Notes under the pieces: generated by a model
The model's database searches: none
The model's input: the letters and a program-made list of their open reading frames with translations, nothing else
Told to the model about the DNA's origin: nothing
Shown here: piece by piece, positions 38,327 through 47,282 of the stretch
Position numbering within the stretch: position 1 is the stretch's first letter
Layout: each line of letters starts with the position of its first letter
Made by a program: the position numbers and the translations under genes
Source of the DNA: Novosphingobium sp. NDB2Meth1
Lineage (GTDB): Bacteria > Pseudomonadota > Alphaproteobacteria > Sphingomonadales > Sphingomonadaceae
Direction of reading: 5' to 3'
NCBI RefSeq assembly: GCF_900117425.1
Contig: NZ_FPEH01000012.1
Location: forward strand, 62,001-126,000
DNA: 64,000 bases

Positions 38327-39601
38327 TTACCACCGTTTCTCGAAGCGGTTGCGCAAGTATATCGCGATGCCGTTCATCACGAGGAGGAAGATCAGGAGCA
38401 CGACAATCGCCGCGCTGGTGCGTTCGATGAAGCCGCGGTCGATCTCGTCCGACCATAGGAATATCTGCACCGGCAGCACCGTTGCGGGCGAGGTGAAGTC
38501 GCTCGGCGGGCTGGCGACGAAGGCGCGCATGCCGATCATCAGCAGCGGCGCGGTCTCGCCCAGCGCGCGGGCCATGCCGATGATCGTGCCGGTAAGGATG
38601 CCTGGCAGTGCCAGCGGCAAGACGTGATGGAACACGACCTGCACCGGGCTCGCGCCCATCGCCAGCGCGGCATCGCGGATCGAGGGCGGCACGGCCTTGA
38701 TCGCGTTCCGGCCCGAGATCACGATGACGGGCATCGTCATCAGCGCCAGCGTCATGCCCCCGATCAGCGGGGCCGAGCGGTAGTTGGGGAAGGCGGCGAG
38801 GAAGACCGCAAGGCCAAGCAGGCCGAAGATGATCGAGGGCACCGCCGCGAGATTGTTGATCGAGATCTCGATCAGGTCGGTCCAGCGGTTTCGCGTTGCA
38901 TATTCCTCAAGATAGAGCGCGGAGAGCACGCCGACCGGAAAGGCGAGGATCAGCGTGATGAACATTGTCATCATCGAGCCCTTAAGCGCGCCCCAGATGC
39001 CGACGCTCTGCGGATTGGTCGCATCGGCGCGGACGAGGAAGCCGGTGTCGAAGGCGCGGACGAGCTTGCCCTGGCTGGCGAGATCGCGGGCGACCTTCTG
39101 CTCCGCCGCATCGCCGCCGCCGCGCTGGGCATTGGCGAGATCGTCACTGGCCGGGACCGAGACTGAGATTTCATTGCTCATCAGTTGCGAAGGATCTGCC
39201 ACGAGCGTGTTGCCGACTTCGCGCCAGGCACCATCGGCAATCAGCGCATCGCCACCTGGGCCAAAGGCGGTGACAGCGGCAGTGTTGACGAGGGCAGGGA
39301 GACCGGCGACCTCGAGACCGCCGAGGGGATCGGGCTGGGCAAGGCGAGCCGGGTCGATCTGGATGTGCCCGCGCATCGGTACGGTCATGCGCAGCTCGCT
39401 GCGGTGAAAGCCGGCCCAGCCGCTCGACGCCATCGACACGAGCAGCAGAACGAGGATCAGCGCCGAGAACGTTACCGCGCTGAAGCCAGCCCAGCGAAAC
39501 AGGGAGTCCGCGCGGTAGCGGCGCGCGAGGCCAGCCTGCATGCGGGCCTGGCGCGCGGCGCGCACAGCTTCGATCGCGGCGGGTTCTCTGGGCGTGTTCA
39601 T
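38327..39601 (-). CDS. pstA: phosphate ABC transporter permease PstA
   Basis: Membrane permease, 424 residues, over 100 longer than E. coli PstA. The C-terminal part is the six-TM permease domain with the coupling motif ([20 protein letters not shown]). The N-terminal extension holds the first TM and a large periplasmic domain (DUF3333 type in my reading) that may contact PstS. It sits 6 bp after pstC. Confidence 0.95.
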   Translation of the reverse strand: MNTPREPAAIEAVRAARQARMQAGLARRYRADSLFRWAGFSAVTFSALILVLLLVSMASSGWAGFHRSELRMTVPMRGHIQIDPARLAQPDPLGGLEVAGLPALVNTAAVTAFGPGGDALIADGAWREVGNTLVADPSQLMSNEISVSVPASDDLANAQRGGGDAAEQKVARDLASQGKLVRAFDTGFLVRADATNPQSVGIWGALKGSMMTMFITLILAFPVGVLSALYLEEYATRNRWTDLIEISINNLAAVPSIIFGLLGLAVFLAAFPNYRSAPLIGGMTLALMTMPVIVISGRNAIKAVPPSIRDAALAMGASPVQVVFHHVLPLALPGILTGTIIGMARALGETAPLLMIGMRAFVASPPSDFTSPATVLPVQIFLWSDEIDRGFIERTSAAIVVLLIFLLVMNGIAIYLRNRFEKRW

Positions 39602-39607
39602 GGCGCC

Positions 39608-40990
39608 TTACTCATACGCTTCGCGGTAACGCTTGACCACGCGCAGCGCGATGAAGTTGAGCGTCAGCGTCACAAGGAACAGCACCATGCCGAGCGCGAA
39701 GGCCGACAGCGTGGCGGGGTGATCGAAGCTGCCTTCGCCGGTCAGCATGGCGACGATCTGGAAGGTGACCGTCGTCATCGATTCGAACGGATTGGCGGTG
39801 AGATTGGCCGATGCGCCGGCTGCCATGACGACGATCATGGTCTCGCCGATGGCGCGGCTGATCGCGAGCATGATGCCCGCGACGATACCGGGGAGCGCTG
39901 CGGGGATCAGCACCTTGCGGATCGTCTCGGCGCGGGTGGCGCCCATCGCAAGGCTGCCGTCGCGCATGGCCTGGGGGACAGCGGCGATGCTGTCGTCGGC
40001 CATCGAGGAGACGAAGGGAATGATCATCACGCCCATGACGAGGCCGGCGGCCATCGCGCTTTCGGTCGAGGCGTTCGCAATGCCGATGGCCTGCGCCGCG
40101 TCACGCACGGCAGGCGCGACGGTCAGCGCCGCGAAATAGCCGTAGACCACGGTCGGCACACCGGCGAGGATCTCGAGGAGCGGCTTGACGATCTGGCGGA
40201 CAGAATTGCTGGCATACTGGGTGAGGTAGACCGCGCTCATCAGCCCGAGCGGGATCGCCACGGCCATCGCGATGATCGCGCCGATGAAGATCGTGCCCCA
40301 GAACAGCGGGATCGCGCCGAACGCGCTGCCATCTGGCGCGCCGCTGCTCATCGGATCGGGCGCCCAGTGCGTACCCAGCAGGAAATCGATGGGCGAGACC
40401 ATGCCAAAGAAGCGGATGGTCTCGAACACGAGGCTGGCGACGATGCCGATCGTGGTGAGGATGGCAACCAGCGAGGCAAGCAGCAGCACGCTCATCACGG
40501 CGCGCTCGACCCGGGTGCGGGCCGAGAAATCAGGGCGCAGGCGCAGGAACGAGAATGCACCGCCGGCAAAGGCGATCACCAGCGTGACGGCGAGGCCGAT
40601 CATATTGTAGTGCGTGAGCGCGGCGCGGTAGGGCTCGACAAGGCCCTCTGCCTCGGGGTTGAACACGGCGCGTGCAGCACCGGTCGCAACGGCGCGGGCT
40701 TCGCCCATGATCGCCTCGCGCTCGAAGCCGAACGCGGGCAGCGCGGCGGCGGCAGGATCGGCCAGCACATGCTGGAGGACGAGGGCAGGGCTGATCGCAT
40801 CCCACAGGAGACCGAACAGCGCGGCAGGTACCGCAACCCAGAGGCCGACATACCAGGCATGGAAATCGGGCAGCGAATTGATCCGGCCATCCGGCGCGGC
40901 CCGGCGGAAAACCCATGCGCGCGAGCGTCCGGCCAGCCAGCCGACGAGACCCAGCCCGAAGGCCAGCAGGAACAGGATGCCTGGCGTCAT
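39608..40990 (-). CDS. pstC: phosphate ABC transporter permease PstC
   Basis: Partner permease of PstA, 460 residues; the coupling motif reads LAMGATRAETIRKVLIPAAL. The first 190 or so residues add extra TM segments and a periplasmic part compared with E. coli PstC (about 320 residues). This long form pairs with the long PstA. Confidence 0.95.
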   Translation of the reverse strand: MTPGILFLLAFGLGLVGWLAGRSRAWVFRRAAPDGRINSLPDFHAWYVGLWVAVPAALFGLLWDAISPALVLQHVLADPAAAALPAFGFEREAIMGEARAVATGAARAVFNPEAEGLVEPYRAALTHYNMIGLAVTLVIAFAGGAFSFLRLRPDFSARTRVERAVMSVLLLASLVAILTTIGIVASLVFETIRFFGMVSPIDFLLGTHWAPDPMSSGAPDGSAFGAIPLFWGTIFIGAIIAMAVAIPLGLMSAVYLTQYASNSVRQIVKPLLEILAGVPTVVYGYFAALTVAPAVRDAAQAIGIANASTESAMAAGLVMGVMIIPFVSSMADDSIAAVPQAMRDGSLAMGATRAETIRKVLIPAALPGIVAGIMLAISRAIGETMIVVMAAGASANLTANPFESMTTVTFQIVAMLTGEGSFDHPATLSAFALGMVLFLVTLTLNFIALRVVKRYREAYE

Positions 40991-41007
40991 GACCGCTTGC
41001 CCGGTCC

Positions 41008-42054
41008 TTATTTCAGCTGCGCGCCATCGAGCACAGTCAGCTCGCTGGCGGCCTTGGCGCTGGCGGCAAGCACCGCGTCAGGCGCGACCACCATGCCGGC
41101 CTTGGCCAGCACCCCGCCCTTGCTCCACAGTTTGGCCCATTCGTTGACATAGGCCTGCAAGCCCGGGATCGCCTTGAGGTGCGCCTTCTTCACATAGATG
41201 TAGAGCGGGCGGGCGCCGGGATAGGAGAAATCGCTGATGGTCTCGTAAGTCGGCATCACGCCGGACATGGTCAGGCCCTTCAGGCGGTCGCGGTTCTCTT
41301 CGAGATAGGAGAAGCCGAAAACGCCGATGGCCTTGGGGTTCGCCTCGATCTTCTGGACGATCAGGTTGTCGTTTTCGCCCGCATCGACATAGGCGCCGTC
41401 CTCGCGGACCTCGCCGCAGATGGCGTCATGCTTGGCCTTGTCGCTGTCCTTGAGCGCCTTCATCGCGGGATCGCTTTCGCAGCCGCGCGTCAGGATCAGT
41501 TCCTTGAGCGCATCACGCGTGCCCGAAGTGGAGGGCGGACCGTAGACCAGGATCGGCTCGTCGGGGAGGGCCGGGTTGACGTCCTTCCAGCTCTTGGCCG
41601 TGTTGGGTTTGCCAAACGGGGTCTTGGCGAGTGCCTTGTAGACGTCCTCGGGCGTCAGCGCGACGCCGGGACCCTGGCTGCCCTCGGCAAAGGCGACGCC
41701 GTCGAGACCGACCTGGATTTCGACAATCTCCTTTACACCGTTTTTCACGCAGTCATCGAACTCGGACTTCTTCATCCGGCGCGAGGCGTCTTCGATATCG
41801 GGGTGCTGCGGGCCGATGCCGGCGCAGAACAGCTTCATGCCCGCGCCCGTGCCGGTGGATTCGATGATCGGCGCCTTGATGGTGGCATCGGACTTGGCGA
41901 GCGATTCCGCGACTGCCTTGGCGAAAGGGTAAACGGTCGAGGACCCGACGGCGCGAACCTGATCGCGTGTAGCACTCTGCTGGCCGCCGCAGGCCGAGAG
42001 GCCGAGGGTGACGGCAAGCAGCACCGATCCGGCAACGACACGATTCGCAATCAT
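41008..42054 (-). CDS. pstS: phosphate-binding protein PstS (lipoprotein)
   Basis: Periplasmic phosphate receptor of the Pst transporter, 348 residues. The N-terminus ends in lipobox LSAC (GLSACGGQQS), so it is probably lipid-anchored. Phosphate-binding segments: AVGSSTVYPFA, ESTGTGAGMK and PPSTSGTRDALKE. AAGGGAAG precedes ATG 42054. A Pho box lies 50 bp upstream. Confidence 0.96.
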   Translation of the reverse strand: MIANRVVAGSVLLAVTLGLSACGGQQSATRDQVRAVGSSTVYPFAKAVAESLAKSDATIKAPIIESTGTGAGMKLFCAGIGPQHPDIEDASRRMKKSEFDDCVKNGVKEIVEIQVGLDGVAFAEGSQGPGVALTPEDVYKALAKTPFGKPNTAKSWKDVNPALPDEPILVYGPPSTSGTRDALKELILTRGCESDPAMKALKDSDKAKHDAICGEVREDGAYVDAGENDNLIVQKIEANPKAIGVFGFSYLEENRDRLKGLTMSGVMPTYETISDFSYPGARPLYIYVKKAHLKAIPGLQAYVNEWAKLWSKGGVLAKAGMVVAPDAVLAASAKAASELTVLDGAQLK

Positions 42055-42103
42055 CGTAAGCTTCCCTTCGGGTCCCAGCGCTGTGGGGTCATGCGGCCAC
42101 GGA

Positions 42104-42121
42104 ATGACAGGTCTATGACAA
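42104..42121 (-). promoter_or_regulatory. Pho box (PhoB binding site) upstream of pstS
   Basis: On the minus strand the sequence is TTGTCAT-AGAC-CTGTCAT: two 7-bp direct repeats with a 4-bp spacer, i.e. the 11-bp period of the PhoB consensus CTGTCATNNNNCTGTCAT with one mismatch. It ends 49 bp before the pstS start and overlaps the phoR stop codon (42113-42115). It should place pstSCAB-phoU-phoB under PhoB control separately from phoR. Confidence 0.85.
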
Positions 42122-43297
42122 TGCTTTCTGCGGGATCACAACCAGCGCAAGGCGGACGGTGACGGTCGTCCCTTCGCCCAGCCGGCTCGTGATATCCAGT
42201 TTGCCGCGGTGTCTTTCGACGATGTGCTTGACGATGGCAAGGCCGAGTCCGGTGCCGCCCGCCGCGCGGCTGCGGCCGGGATCGGTGCGGTAGAAACGGC
42301 GGGTGAGATAGGGGATGTGATCGGGGTGGATCCCTTCGCCGCGGTCGGTCACCGAAAACACGGCTTCGTTGCCGTCGCGCTCTACCGCAATGCTGATCGG
42401 CTCGCCGGGATCGCCGTACTTGAGCGCATTGTCGATGAGGTTGCGGATAACCTGATCGAGTTGCTGGCGGTCTCCGGTCACCACCGCATCGGTCACCTTG
42501 ACGAGGATGCGGTCTTCGCCGGCGGTGCAGGCCACTTCCGACCCGATGCTGGCGGCCAGCAGGCCAAGGTCGATCTGTTCGCGCGGCAGATCGTGCTTCT
42601 CCGCCTCGATGCGCGAGAGCGACATGAGATCCTCGACCAGGCTCTGCAACCGCCGCGATTCGCGCAGCACGGTGTTGTGAAACCGCGCGGCCGTGGCGGC
42701 ATCGACCTTGGCGTCGGGATCGGCGAGCGTTTCGATATAGCCGATGATCGACGCCAGCGGCGTGCGCAGTTCGTGACTGGCATTGGCGACAAAATCGGTG
42801 TGCGAGCGGCTTATATCGGCTTCGGCCGTGCGGTTGACCAACTCGATCAGCGAGTAGCGCTGGTCGATCGCGACGCGGCGGACCTGCCAGATGCTCCGCG
42901 CGCCGGTCAGTCCGCGGACCATGACAGTGCCCTGCGGCTTGTCGAGCAAGGTGATCGCCTCGGGATGGCGCAGGGCGACGCGGGCATCCTGTCCGACGAT
43001 GTGCGGCCCCAGTGCTTCGCGCGCTGCGGCATTGGCGGCCGCGATGCGCTGGTTGTCGAGCATCAGAACGGGGACGCTGAACGGTTCGACCAACTCGACC
43101 ATGGCCTGCCGCGAGACCGAGCCTTCATCGGGCACGCGGACTTCGATCACGGGTTCGGGGCGAGACAGCAGCAGCGTTCCCAGCCACACGATCAGCACCG
43201 AGATGGCAAGGACCGGATAGACTCCGATCACCAGCATCACGACGCAAGTACCGACAGCAACGATGACACTCGGCCAAGGGAAGGGCGAACCCATCAT
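42113..43297 (-). CDS. phoR: phosphate regulon sensor histidine kinase PhoR
   Basis: Membrane sensor kinase, 394 residues. Two TM segments at the N-terminus (about residues 9-45), a PAS-like region (VPVLMLDNQRIAAANAAARE), then H-box FVANASHELRTPL, N-box NLIDNALKYG, G1 DRGEGI and G2 GGTGLGLAIVK. All catalytic motifs are intact. It leads the block, unlike E. coli where phoBR are separate from pst. The start is ATG 43297 or 43294. Confidence 0.95.
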   Translation of the reverse strand: MMGSPFPWPSVIVAVGTCVVMLVIGVYPVLAISVLIVWLGTLLLSRPEPVIEVRVPDEGSVSRQAMVELVEPFSVPVLMLDNQRIAAANAAAREALGPHIVGQDARVALRHPEAITLLDKPQGTVMVRGLTGARSIWQVRRVAIDQRYSLIELVNRTAEADISRSHTDFVANASHELRTPLASIIGYIETLADPDAKVDAATAARFHNTVLRESRRLQSLVEDLMSLSRIEAEKHDLPREQIDLGLLAASIGSEVACTAGEDRILVKVTDAVVTGDRQQLDQVIRNLIDNALKYGDPGEPISIAVERDGNEAVFSVTDRGEGIHPDHIPYLTRRFYRTDPGRSRAAGGTGLGLAIVKHIVERHRGKLDITSRLGEGTTVTVRLALVVIPQKALS

Positions 43298-43626
43298 GTC
43301 ACTCTTGTTTCCGTTCCTGAAGAAGCCGTCGGCGAGGACCTCGGTGCGTGACGTATCTCAACCAGACCGATCCGGTCCGGCGCGCGGTTGGGCCCGATAT
43401 CCGATCTGGCGCATTCGGTCCGCTTTGTTCGCCGGGGTTGATCCGGTGAACGATTGGCCGAGTGCCCTGCAGCAGGAAACGCGGCTTATACTCCGATCTA
43501 TGAAGCACTATGTCTTTCGCGAACAGACCCCTGCAAGCGCTGTCAGATTGTTGCCAAATTCAGCAACGTTTCTGTCACATAATCGGTTTGTGCAAGCGCA
43601 AGGTCAATGGTTCGCGGGCGCCGTGG
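43298..43626. other. 329-bp non-coding region upstream of phoR
   Basis: No convincing gene. It holds a predicted minus-strand promoter (43579-43607) that would give phoR an untranslated leader of roughly 275 nt. The plus-strand frame from 43263 overlaps phoR antisense, has no family features and is not called. Two CTGTCA half-sites (43540, 43572) are 32 bp apart in the wrong arrangement for a Pho box. Confidence 0.55.
43579..43607 (-). promoter_or_regulatory. predicted sigma-70 promoter for phoR
   Basis: Minus strand: -35 TTGACC (43607-43602), 17-bp spacer, -10 GATTAT (43584-43579). Orientation and spacing fit; the -10 matches the consensus at four of six positions. Transcription would start near 43572. 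Confidence 0.55.
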
Positions 43627-43851
43627 TCAGCTGACCGGTGTGAAGTAGAACTTTGCGGCCGTTGCCAGGAGAATGACGGCCAGCATCGAAAACACCGCCG
43701 AAAGGAACTGCCAGGGGACGAGGCTGACCTGATCGAGATCGGCTCGGCGCTGGTGGCGACGTTCGCGAAAACCGGTCAGAACTGCGGCAACCAGCGCGAG
43801 GCTGCCGGCGGCTGCAAACCCGCTGAAGGTGGTCAATGCGTCAGGATCCAT
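43627..43851 (-). CDS. small two-TM membrane protein upstream of phoR
   Basis: 74 residues: ALTTFSGFAAAGSLALVAAV and FLSAVFSMLAVILLATAAKF are the two TM segments, joined by a basic loop (FRERRHQRRADLDQVSLVPW). The D-L-D-x-V-x-x-x-P-W linker resembles small sphingomonad membrane proteins I have seen, without known function. I used ATG 43851; a longer frame to 44034 has no added features. It is cotranscribed at most weakly with phoR, which starts 329 bp later. Confidence 0.65.
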   Translation of the reverse strand: MDPDALTTFSGFAAAGSLALVAAVLTGFRERRHQRRADLDQVSLVPWQFLSAVFSMLAVILLATAAKFYFTPVS

Positions 43852-44027
43852 CGGCCGTCCCAACCATCCTGCAGCCGGTTCGGCAAGACCGGATCGCACC
43901 GCTCTTGCCCGGATATCACCGTCACCGAGCCGCTGCGCGAGCGTGATCGCCCTGCCGCCACGTGCAGTCCAAAGTGACATCAAATTGACAAACTTGCCCG
44001 ATACCGGCGGTGCGACGAGGGGTTGAG

Positions 44028-47000
44028 ATGGCATCGCGCGGGACAGGCGAAGACAACGACGCGATTGCGCAGGGCCCTCGCGGCCAAGGTGACAGCGCCG
44101 AGGGTTTTGGCGAACACATCATTTCCGATATCGAGCGGTATCTGTGCGGACCAGCGGCGCAAGGCCGGATCGACGGTCTGCAAACGCGTCATCCCGATGC
44201 GTGGCACTTGCGCCTGCCGGGGCTCGACAGCCTGCTCGATGGTGACACCGCACAACCCGAAGCCGCACAGTCAGAGCCCGGGCAAACCGATGCCGGTCAA
44301 CCGCTCCGTATCTGTATCGCGACCGAGCAGATCACCGGCCCGGTCCGCAATGGCGGGATCGGCAGCACTTATGCCAATCTTGCCTTGATGCTGGCCGAGC
44401 AGGGTTTCGACGTCACCGTGCTCTATCTCCGCGGCGAGCAGGTCGAAACCGAAACGATCGGGCACTGGGTGAACCATTACGCGAAGAAAGGGGTGAGGCT
44501 GGTGCCCGCGCCCGACTACGCAAGCACCGAGCGCTTCGTCTCCAATTCCGACCGCTGGCTGCGGGTGCCGTACAACATGATGCGCTGGCTGATCGACAAT
44601 CCGATGGATGTCGTTCACGTTTCGGAATGGCGGGGCACCGGGTACTTGTGCCTGCTGGCCAAGCGGCAGGGCTGGGCCTTTGCACAGACGTTGTTCGTGG
44701 TGAAGACGTCGAGCCCGTGGATGTGGAACCGCCTCTACGGCGGCCACATGCTCGATCGCGCCGACGATCTCGTCAAGACGTACGCCGAGCGCCGCAGTGT
44801 CGAACTGGGCGATATCGTGGTGGGCGGCAGCCTACACCTGCTGCGCTGGATGGCCAGCCAGGGGTACGCACTGCCCGAGGGGCGCTCGTTCGTGCAGCCC
44901 AATGTCGCGACGTTCACGTCGCTCGAACCCTTGATGCGCGCGCGCACGCTGACCCCCGGCACCCGCACGCCGATCGACGAGCTGGTGTTCTTCGGGCGGC
45001 TGGAGGTGCGCAAGGGGCTGTTCATTTTCTGCCAGGCGATCCGCCGCCTGGTGCGCAAGGGCGTGCCGCTGCCGCGCCGCATCACCTTCATGGGCAAGCC
45101 GGGTGGACGCCTGCCCAGCCATCCCGAACTCGATACGCCCGACTATATCCGGGAAGTGTCGGAAGGTTGGCCGTGCGAGGTGCAGATCCTGTCCGGCTTC
45201 CAGCAATACGAAGCGATCGAATATCTGCTGGGCGGCAAGCGGCTGGCGATCATGCCTTCCGTCATCGAAAATAGCTCGATGGCGGTCTACGAAGCGGCGA
45301 TCTGCGCGATTCCGACGCTTGCGACCGACGTCGGTGGCAATGCCGAGCTGATCGATCCGCGTGACCATGCAGCGGTCCTGTGCCTCCCGCACCCGGTGTC
45401 GCTGGCGGACAAGCTGGAAGAGGTCCTGACGCTCGGCGGAATGGTGCCGCGCCCCAGTTTCAGCAATGATGCCAATCTGGAGATCTGGAGCACGTTCCAC
45501 CGGCAGCTCAAGGGGCCGCTGCACCAACAGCTGCTGGACCGGGCGCGGGGCCAACAGGCGCCTGCTCCCGATCAACCCGCAACAGCGGTTTGCATCTACT
45601 TCCTCGGCCATGCCGCTGCGCTGGAGGCGACACTCGCCAGTCTTGCCGCGCAGACCGTGCCTCCGCGTGAAGTGCTGGTGGGCGTCGATGGCGACAGTGA
45701 TGAGGATTGCGGCGTTGCTGCGGCGGCATTGGCACGCCATGGCTTTGAACCGCGCGCGGTCGAATGTTTCGATCTTGATGCCGGCGCCACGTTCAATCGC
45801 CTGGCGGAAGCCGCGACCAGCGATTTTGCCCTGTTCGTGTGGGAAGGGGCAACGCTGGTGCAAGGTGCGCTGGGCGAACTCGAACGTATCGCCCGGCGCA
45901 CCGATGCCCAGGTGATGAACTTCCTTGTCGAAGTGCGCGAACTCGGCGCGGACGGCCCGCCCGATCTCAAGGCGCCGTTCATCGTCGGCGTGTCCGACGC
46001 GTTCTTCCGCGACGACGAGACCGAAAATCCGCTCTTCGTGCGCCGCGACACCTTCCTGAAACTGGACGGGTTCACCACCGACTACCGGCTGCTGGGCCAT
46101 GACCACGAGTTTGTCGCGCGCGCGCAGCTGGCCGGATACGCCTGCGAGACCGTGCCCATGCGGCTCGGCAGCACTGTTGCGCAGCCGGCGGAGTGGCTGC
46201 GCGCACGCGGCTATGATCTGTCTGCCACGGGCTTTCGGGTGCTGCGTCCGATGCTGGCGGCGGCACCACTGGCGATGCGCGATACGTTGCTTCTTGCGCG
46301 CGGGATGGCGGCGCGTGGCGGCGGCAAGGGCAAGCTTGCTGCGGTTGCCAATCCCGAAGGCGTGCTGATGCGCATCATGGCCGGACTGAAGCCCGATCGC
46401 AGCCAGCCGGCGCCTGCCGCCCTGTCTGTTCCTGCGGTCGCCAGCGCCAAGCCGGCCGCCCGCACGAGGCAAGGCAAGCCTCGTGCGAACGGCGTCGGCA
46501 CCGGCGGGCTCGGCAATTACATTGCGCTGCTCAACATGGTTGCTGGTGAAGATCTCGCCATGCCGGTCGCCAGGCCCCGCGTCCCTCGCGCCCGGACACT
46601 GTCACCGCTGCTCAAGACGCTGGTGGCGCGCGGCGATGTGGCCCGGGAGGGCGAAGTCGTCGGTCAGTTGCTCGGCGTTCATCTCAACCGCATCCACGGC
46701 TGGGTCGGACAGCTGCGCAAGGACGCTCCGCCGCTGGGCGTGGAGGTCGTGATCGATGGCATTGTCTTGCGGGCGGTCGCTGACAGCCCCTTCGTCCCGT
46801 TTGCGGACGTTCCGGATGAGGCACGGCGGGCCGGCTTCGTGATCGACCTGCCAGCGCAGAAAACCCGGCGCAAGGCGGGCCTCGCCTTTCGGATCGCGGT
46901 CACCGGCAGCGAGATCGTCTTGAACGACGGGTTGATCATGCCGCGCAGTGTAACATTTGGCAGCATGGGATATGACGGAATGGTGGAAGTGGACAGCTCC

Positions 47001-47282
47001 GGAGCCATCAGCGGGAGCGTTCGCCATCGGCACGACCGCGCCCGTCGCTGCGATGTTGCCTTGTTCGCCGACGGCACCTTCTTCGCGCGGGTCCCCATCG
47101 ATGGTTCGGGCGACGGGCGCTTGACGGTGCCTGTCCCGGATATCGTCCGCAACGGGGGAGCGCATGAAATCGCGGTTGTGCTGGCCGATAGCGGAGTCAT
47201 CCTGCCGGGCGGGCTGCTGACGGTGATGGAAGGGCAGATTGTCCGCCAGCGTTCCACCATCATGTCGATGTTCGGCCGATGA
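44028..47282 (+). CDS. large multi-domain glycosyltransferase (GT4 plus GT2-like)
   Basis: 1084 residues, cytosolic. Residues about 90-470 are a GT4 (GT-B) glycosyltransferase: EQITGPVRNGGIGSTYANLA at the N-domain, FFGRLEVRKGLFIFCQAI opening the C-domain, and MPSVIENSSMAVYEAAICAIP with the donor-binding glutamates. Residues about 510-740 resemble a GT2 domain (FLGHAAALEATLASLAAQTV, GVDGDSDEDC), but where DxD is expected it reads FALFVWEGATL. The last 300 residues include a beta-rich domain of unknown type. It probably assembles part of the exported glycan. ATG 44028 has GAGGGG upstream. The stop overlaps the epimerase start. Confidence 0.85.
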   Translation: MASRGTGEDNDAIAQGPRGQGDSAEGFGEHIISDIERYLCGPAAQGRIDGLQTRHPDAWHLRLPGLDSLLDGDTAQPEAAQSEPGQTDAGQPLRICIATEQITGPVRNGGIGSTYANLALMLAEQGFDVTVLYLRGEQVETETIGHWVNHYAKKGVRLVPAPDYASTERFVSNSDRWLRVPYNMMRWLIDNPMDVVHVSEWRGTGYLCLLAKRQGWAFAQTLFVVKTSSPWMWNRLYGGHMLDRADDLVKTYAERRSVELGDIVVGGSLHLLRWMASQGYALPEGRSFVQPNVATFTSLEPLMRARTLTPGTRTPIDELVFFGRLEVRKGLFIFCQAIRRLVRKGVPLPRRITFMGKPGGRLPSHPELDTPDYIREVSEGWPCEVQILSGFQQYEAIEYLLGGKRLAIMPSVIENSSMAVYEAAICAIPTLATDVGGNAELIDPRDHAAVLCLPHPVSLADKLEEVLTLGGMVPRPSFSNDANLEIWSTFHRQLKGPLHQQLLDRARGQQAPAPDQPATAVCIYFLGHAAALEATLASLAAQTVPPREVLVGVDGDSDEDCGVAAAALARHGFEPRAVECFDLDAGATFNRLAEAATSDFALFVWEGATLVQGALGELERIARRTDAQVMNFLVEVRELGADGPPDLKAPFIVGVSDAFFRDDETENPLFVRRDTFLKLDGFTTDYRLLGHDHEFVARAQLAGYACETVPMRLGSTVAQPAEWLRARGYDLSATGFRVLRPMLAAAPLAMRDTLLLARGMAARGGGKGKLAAVANPEGVLMRIMAGLKPDRSQPAPAALSVPAVASAKPAARTRQGKPRANGVGTGGLGNYIALLNMVAGEDLAMPVARPRVPRARTLSPLLKTLVARGDVAREGEVVGQLLGVHLNRIHGWVGQLRKDAPPLGVEVVIDGIVLRAVADSPFVPFADVPDEARRAGFVIDLPAQKTRRKAGLAFRIAVTGSEIVLNDGLIMPRSVTFGSMGYDGMVEVDSSGAISGSVRHRHDRARRCDVALFADGTFFARVPIDGSGDGRLTVPVPDIVRNGGAHEIAVVLADSGVILPGGLLTVMEGQIVRQRSTIMSMFGR

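Noticed and set aside
39185..41152. 655-codon open frame antisense to pstA/pstC
   Set aside because: Shadow frame; composition typical of reversed membrane-protein codons.
43540..43578. Two CTGTCA half-sites as a second Pho box
   Set aside because: They are 32 bp apart and point away from phoR; a Pho box needs an 11-bp repeat.
43263..43634. Plus-strand frame of 123 codons over the phoR start and upstream region
   Set aside because: Overlaps phoR antisense, no ribosome-binding site, no recognisable features.
43985..44013. TTGACA as promoter of the large glycosyltransferase
   Set aside because: The -35 is perfect, but nothing like a -10 element lies 16-18 bp downstream.
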